Positions 6,859-8,988 of a stretch of 8,988 bases of DNA are shown piece by piece; the stretch's first letter is position 1, and each line of letters starts with the position of its first letter. The stretch spans positions 1 through 8,988 of the forward strand of contig DATDVK010000053.1 in NCBI GenBank assembly GCA_035290085.1, in the 5' to 3' direction. A model generated the notes under the pieces. The model was not told the origin of the DNA. It did not search any database and was given only the letters and a program-made list of their open reading frames with translations. The stretch is from GWB1-54-5 sp035290085 (GTDB lineage: Bacteria > Patescibacteriota > Gracilibacteria > Peribacterales > Peribacteraceae). Position numbers and translations under genes: made by a program.

Positions 6859-6864
6859 AGTATA
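6859..6864 (-). promoter_or_regulatory. Extended -10 promoter of the Gmad2-type gene
   Basis: TATACT with TGC directly before it (an extended -10) ends six bases from the ATG at 6852. Transcription would therefore start at the start codon. No convincing -35 is present; the -35 position falls in the tRNA-derived fragment at 6881-6899. Confidence 0.55.
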
Positions 6865-6880
6865 GCATGCGATGTGAATT

Positions 6881-6899
6881 TGGTCGGGGCGACTGGACT
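6881..6899 (-). repeat. Partial copy of the tRNA-Pro 3' end
   Basis: These 19 bases are identical to 7008-7026. In the intact tRNA-Pro gene that stretch is the CCA end, discriminator base, acceptor 3' strand, T-stem 3' strand and part of the T-loop. The orientation is the same as the real tRNA. Identity stops in the T-loop, where a TTCGA-containing palindromic repeat begins at about 6902. It is a remnant, not a gene. Confidence 0.75.
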
Positions 6900-6901
6900 T
6901 C

Positions 6902-6945
6902 CTTCGACAAGCCACGGCGGTCGCGACCGCCGTGGCAAGCTCAGG
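6902..6945. repeat. Nested palindromic repeat with CAAG direct repeats
   Basis: A perfect palindrome occupies 6911-6936 (26 bases; half-site GCCACGGCGGTCG). Directly around its 24-base core (6912-6935) are two CAAG copies (6908-6911 and 6936-6939). Removing the core and one CAAG leaves CTTCGACAAGCTCAGG, which I recall as a frequent intergenic repeat motif. The layout looks like a small palindromic element inserted into an older repeat with a 4-base target duplication. Confidence 0.6.
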
Positions 6946-7007
6946 ATAAACTTCTCGTCCAGTCACAGACAAAGACATTTTTCCTGAAGTTGATTTCGAA
7001 TTTCCGG

Positions 7008-7084
7008 TGGTCGGGGCGACTGGACTCGAACCAGCGACCTCCTGCTCCCAAAGCAGGCACTCTAGCCAACTGAGCTACGCCCCG
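7008..7084 (-). tRNA. tRNA-Pro (anticodon UGG)
   Basis: Read on the minus strand, the cloverleaf is complete. The acceptor stem pairs CGGGGCG (7078-7084) with CGCCCCG (7012-7018). The D-arm is GCTC...GAGT. The anticodon stem CCTGC/GCAGG encloses loop TTTGGGA with anticodon TGG. The T-arm GCTGG/CCAGT has loop TTCGAGT. The discriminator base is A, and CCA is encoded at 7008-7010. It reads CCA and, by wobble, other proline codons. The C1-G72 first pair is typical of bacterial tRNA-Pro. The tRNA body without CCA spans 7011-7084. Confidence 0.96.
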
Positions 7085-7094
7085 AGTGTGATGT

Positions 7095-7123
7095 AGTATG
7101 CTGAAGAAAGACCGGAATGGCTA
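7095..7123 (-). promoter_or_regulatory. Possible promoter of tRNA-Pro
   Basis: TAGCCA (7118-7123, 4 of 6) and CATACT (7095-7100, 4 of 6) are spaced by 17 bases. Transcription would start about four bases before the tRNA 5' end. Part of the -35 lies in a short inverted copy of the tRNA D-arm (7119-7129). Confidence 0.35.
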
Positions 7124-7145
7124 GAGTGCTTCTGTTTTATTGCTC

Positions 7146-7187
7146 GTCCGCCAGGGCGGACTCGACAGCCAACTGAGCTACGCCCCG
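7146..7187 (-). repeat. Partial copy of the tRNA-Pro 5' end joined to a palindrome
   Basis: 7167-7187 is identical over 21 bases to 7064-7084, the 5' acceptor strand and D-arm of tRNA-Pro, in the same orientation. On the minus strand the match ends in the D-loop and runs into TCGAGTCC (T-loop-like) and then the inverted repeat GTCCGCC-AG-GGCGGAC (7146-7161). There is no anticodon arm or 3' acceptor strand, so no tRNA can form. The rest of 7085-7268 holds only the weak tRNA promoter and AT/GC-mixed spacer before priA. Confidence 0.7.
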
Positions 7188-7268
7188 GCACGTAAAGCAT
7201 ACAGTAGCCGGGAAAACTTACGAGTCAAACTGGCCCTTCTCTTTCTCCTGGCGCATGATAGGTTTCCT

Positions 7269-8988
7269 ATGGAGTGCACGGTTCTCACCGCTTCAAAGTC
7301 CGCAGGGATCGCAAACGGGCTCACATACGAGGCGCCTGAGGGATCGGTAACTATTGGTGCACCCGTACTCGTTCCCCTGCGCAATAGAACAGCCGAGGGC
7401 ATTGTAATTGCGCTGAATGAGAAGCGGGAACGGTCGTTTGATGTGAAGGGAATCATGCGGACACTGAGTGCAGAGCCGCTCCTCCCCGTTCCGCTTATCC
7501 AGACTCTGCGCTGGATGGCAGAGAAGTACTACTGCAGTCTCCGGCAGGCTGTACGGGTGTTCCTTCCCGCAGACTCCTGGAGAGATCTCCTCCCCAAAGA
7601 AGTCCAAATCTACTCACTCTCCAATGCGCCCACTGGTTCCCTCCGCGGGAAGACGCAGCGGATCCTCGTGGAGTACCTTCAGGGGAAAACCGGAATGGAA
7701 GTATCCGCACTTCGAGAAGCGACAGGCTGCTCACTCACAACGCTCAGGAATCTCGAGAAGAAAGGGACCCTCCTCATGGAAGTGAGGAAGGAAAATATGC
7801 AGACACCCGTTCCCTCAGAAATTGCATGGCCTGGCCTGACCCCCGTGCAGAAGGAAGTCGCGCAGTCTCTCCGGGACGACCGCCGGCCGTCACTGCTCTT
7901 CGGTGTGACGGCGAGCGGAAAAACAGAGGTGTACGCAGAATTGATTGCGCAGACCGTCGCATCCGGGAGATCGGCCATCCTCCTCGTACCAGAAATTCTC
8001 CTCACGGAGCACTGCATCCGGCGCTTCCAAGAACTCCTGCCACCGGAGCGTATCTGTGTCATCCACAGCCGTCTCACAGCATCTGCCAGAAAGGCAGCGT
8101 GGAGGAGTATCCGTGCGGGGAATATCGATCTCATCATCGGCTCCAGGAGCGCACTCTTCTCTCCCCTTTCCAACCTTGGGCTTGTGATCATGGATGAAGA
8201 GCATGAATGGACATACAAGAACGAACAGACACCGCGTTACCATGCACGGGAGACGGCGGAGGCCCTCTGCTCCTTCGCGAATGCCAAACTGGTGCTTGGC
8301 TCAGCAACCCCCTCTCTGGAGTCATGGGATCGGGCGAAGAATGGTACGTACCACCTTGCCAGACTTCCCGACCGATATGGGAACCAGAAGATGCCTGCGG
8401 TGCGGATTGTGGATCTCGCAGACGTCTCGTTCGGAAGTGTCTACCCCTTCTCCCCACCTCTCCTTGAAGCAATACATGACCGGCTTTTGCGGGGTGAACA
8501 ATCCGTTTTGTTTCTCAACAGGAGAGGCATAGCCACCGCTCTTCTCTGTCTCGATTGCCGACGCCGCATTACTTCACCCGATTCCCAGCTTCCTTTCACC
8601 GTCCACAGGGCAGCAGGAGGGAAATCCCTGCTCGTTGACCACACGACAAACCTCACCATAGACGTACCGGTGCAGTGCCCGCACTGTCATTCAACGCGGT
8701 TACATGAGGTGGGTGCCGGAACGCAGCGCATCGAAAAAATCCTGGAACAGCTCTTCCCGCAGGCACGTGTCCTCCGTGCAGACAGAGACACGCTGCTCCA
8801 CCCTGAGCACATGCGCCTTCTCCTGAAGAAGATGCGTGAGAGGCAGGCAGACATCCTCCTCGGCACTCAATCGGTTGTAAAAGGCCTCGACCTCCCGGAA
8901 GTGACACTTGCAGCCGTGCTCATCGCGGACGTGGGACTCTCTCTTCCCCACTTCCGCGCCGGAGAGCGCATCTTCCAGCTGCTAACCC
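7269..8988 (+). CDS. priA: Primosomal protein N' (replication restart helicase PriA), 3' end beyond the window
   Basis: PriA recognises abandoned forks and reloads the replisome; it is a superfamily 2, 3'-to-5' helicase. The 573 codons visible run off the right edge. The N-terminal DNA-binding domain (LTYEAPEG...GAPVLVPLRNRTAEGIVI, about 18-47) is followed by a winged-helix segment at about 125-165. The helicase core shows Walker A GVTASGKT (212-219), DEEH (309-312), GSATPS (344-349), NRRG before the zinc region, and the motif V segment GTQSVVKGLDLPEV near the end. Of the eight usual zinc cysteines only the outer four remain: C427, C430, C470 and C473. The inner CPxC...CxxCG part is replaced by a cysteine-free stretch (about 431-469). 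The ATG at 7269 is the first convincing start; only a weak AGG lies six bases before it. A CATGAT at 7254-7259 may be a -10. Confidence 0.95.
   Translation, partial: MECTVLTASKSAGIANGLTYEAPEGSVTIGAPVLVPLRNRTAEGIVIALNEKRERSFDVKGIMRTLSAEPLLPVPLIQTLRWMAEKYYCSLRQAVRVFLPADSWRDLLPKEVQIYSLSNAPTGSLRGKTQRILVEYLQGKTGMEVSALREATGCSLTTLRNLEKKGTLLMEVRKENMQTPVPSEIAWPGLTPVQKEVAQSLRDDRRPSLLFGVTASGKTEVYAELIAQTVASGRSAILLVPEILLTEHCIRRFQELLPPERICVIHSRLTASARKAAWRSIRAGNIDLIIGSRSALFSPLSNLGLVIMDEEHEWTYKNEQTPRYHARETAEALCSFANAKLVLGSATPSLESWDRAKNGTYHLARLPDRYGNQKMPAVRIVDLADVSFGSVYPFSPPLLEAIHDRLLRGEQSVLFLNRRGIATALLCLDCRRRITSPDSQLPFTVHRAAGGKSLLVDHTTNLTIDVPVQCPHCHSTRLHEVGAGTQRIEKILEQLFPQARVLRADRDTLLHPEHMRLLLKKMRERQADILLGTQSVVKGLDLPEVTLAAVLIADVGLSLPHFRAGERIFQLLT

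Noticed and set aside
6853..6978. N-terminal extension of the Gmad2-type protein by 42 codons
   Set aside because: The extension translates a palindromic repeat and a tRNA fragment. A -10 box at 6859-6864 and the hydrophobic segment right after the ATG at 6852 support the shorter form.
6867..7073. Plus-strand ORF ending LDSNQRPPAPKAGTLAN
   Set aside because: This is a well-known spurious protein arising from translation of the antisense strand of a tRNA gene.
7167..7187. Second tRNA gene beside tRNA-Pro
   Set aside because: Only the 5' acceptor strand and D-arm are present. The anticodon arm and 3' half are missing.
7679..8218. Minus-strand ORF opposite priA
   Set aside because: The plus strand carries unmistakable PriA motifs across the same interval.

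Overview
The window looks like chromosome from a Candidate Phyla Radiation (Patescibacteria) bacterium, possibly of the Peribacteria/Peregrinibacteria side. The clues are moderate GC by eye, compact gene packing, small anchored or lipoprotein-like proteins of CPR flavour, a very large membrane-anchored propeller/LRR protein, and probable leaderless transcription. The standard code fits: TGA, TAG and TAA are all used as stops. The lineage call is an inference from style, not from a marker gene.

Layout. (1) 1-640, minus strand: a gene running off the left edge (start at 419) sits behind a leader with a promoter (607-634), a 34-codon leader ORF with a Met-rich cluster (MMMQMMMRSM), mutually exclusive hairpins and an intrinsic terminator (443-468). 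This is the architecture of a ribosome-mediated transcription attenuator that would sense methionine or charged tRNA-Met. It is the most interesting element here. (2) 638-3225, minus strand: a two-gene operon of a small lipoprotein followed by recG, with translational coupling. (3) 3226-3301: a short AT-rich divergent promoter region. (4) 3302-5935, plus strand: an 877-residue protein with an N-terminal membrane anchor, WD40/TolB-like propeller repeats and five C-terminal leucine-rich repeats. (5) 5936-6119: two inverted repeats between convergent genes. (6) 6120-6852, minus strand: two overlapping genes, a Gmad2-type surface protein and a small two-helix membrane protein. (7) 6853-7190: a repeat-rich island with an intact tRNA-Pro(UGG), partial copies of both of its ends, and perfect palindromes. 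(8) 7269 to the right edge, plus strand: priA, lacking four of the eight usual zinc-binding cysteines.

Functionally, recG and priA both act at stalled or collapsed replication forks, though they are not in one operon. Four predicted promoters place the transcription start within a few bases of the ATG. This suggests that first genes of transcripts are leaderless, while the internal gene recG has a strong Shine-Dalgarno sequence.
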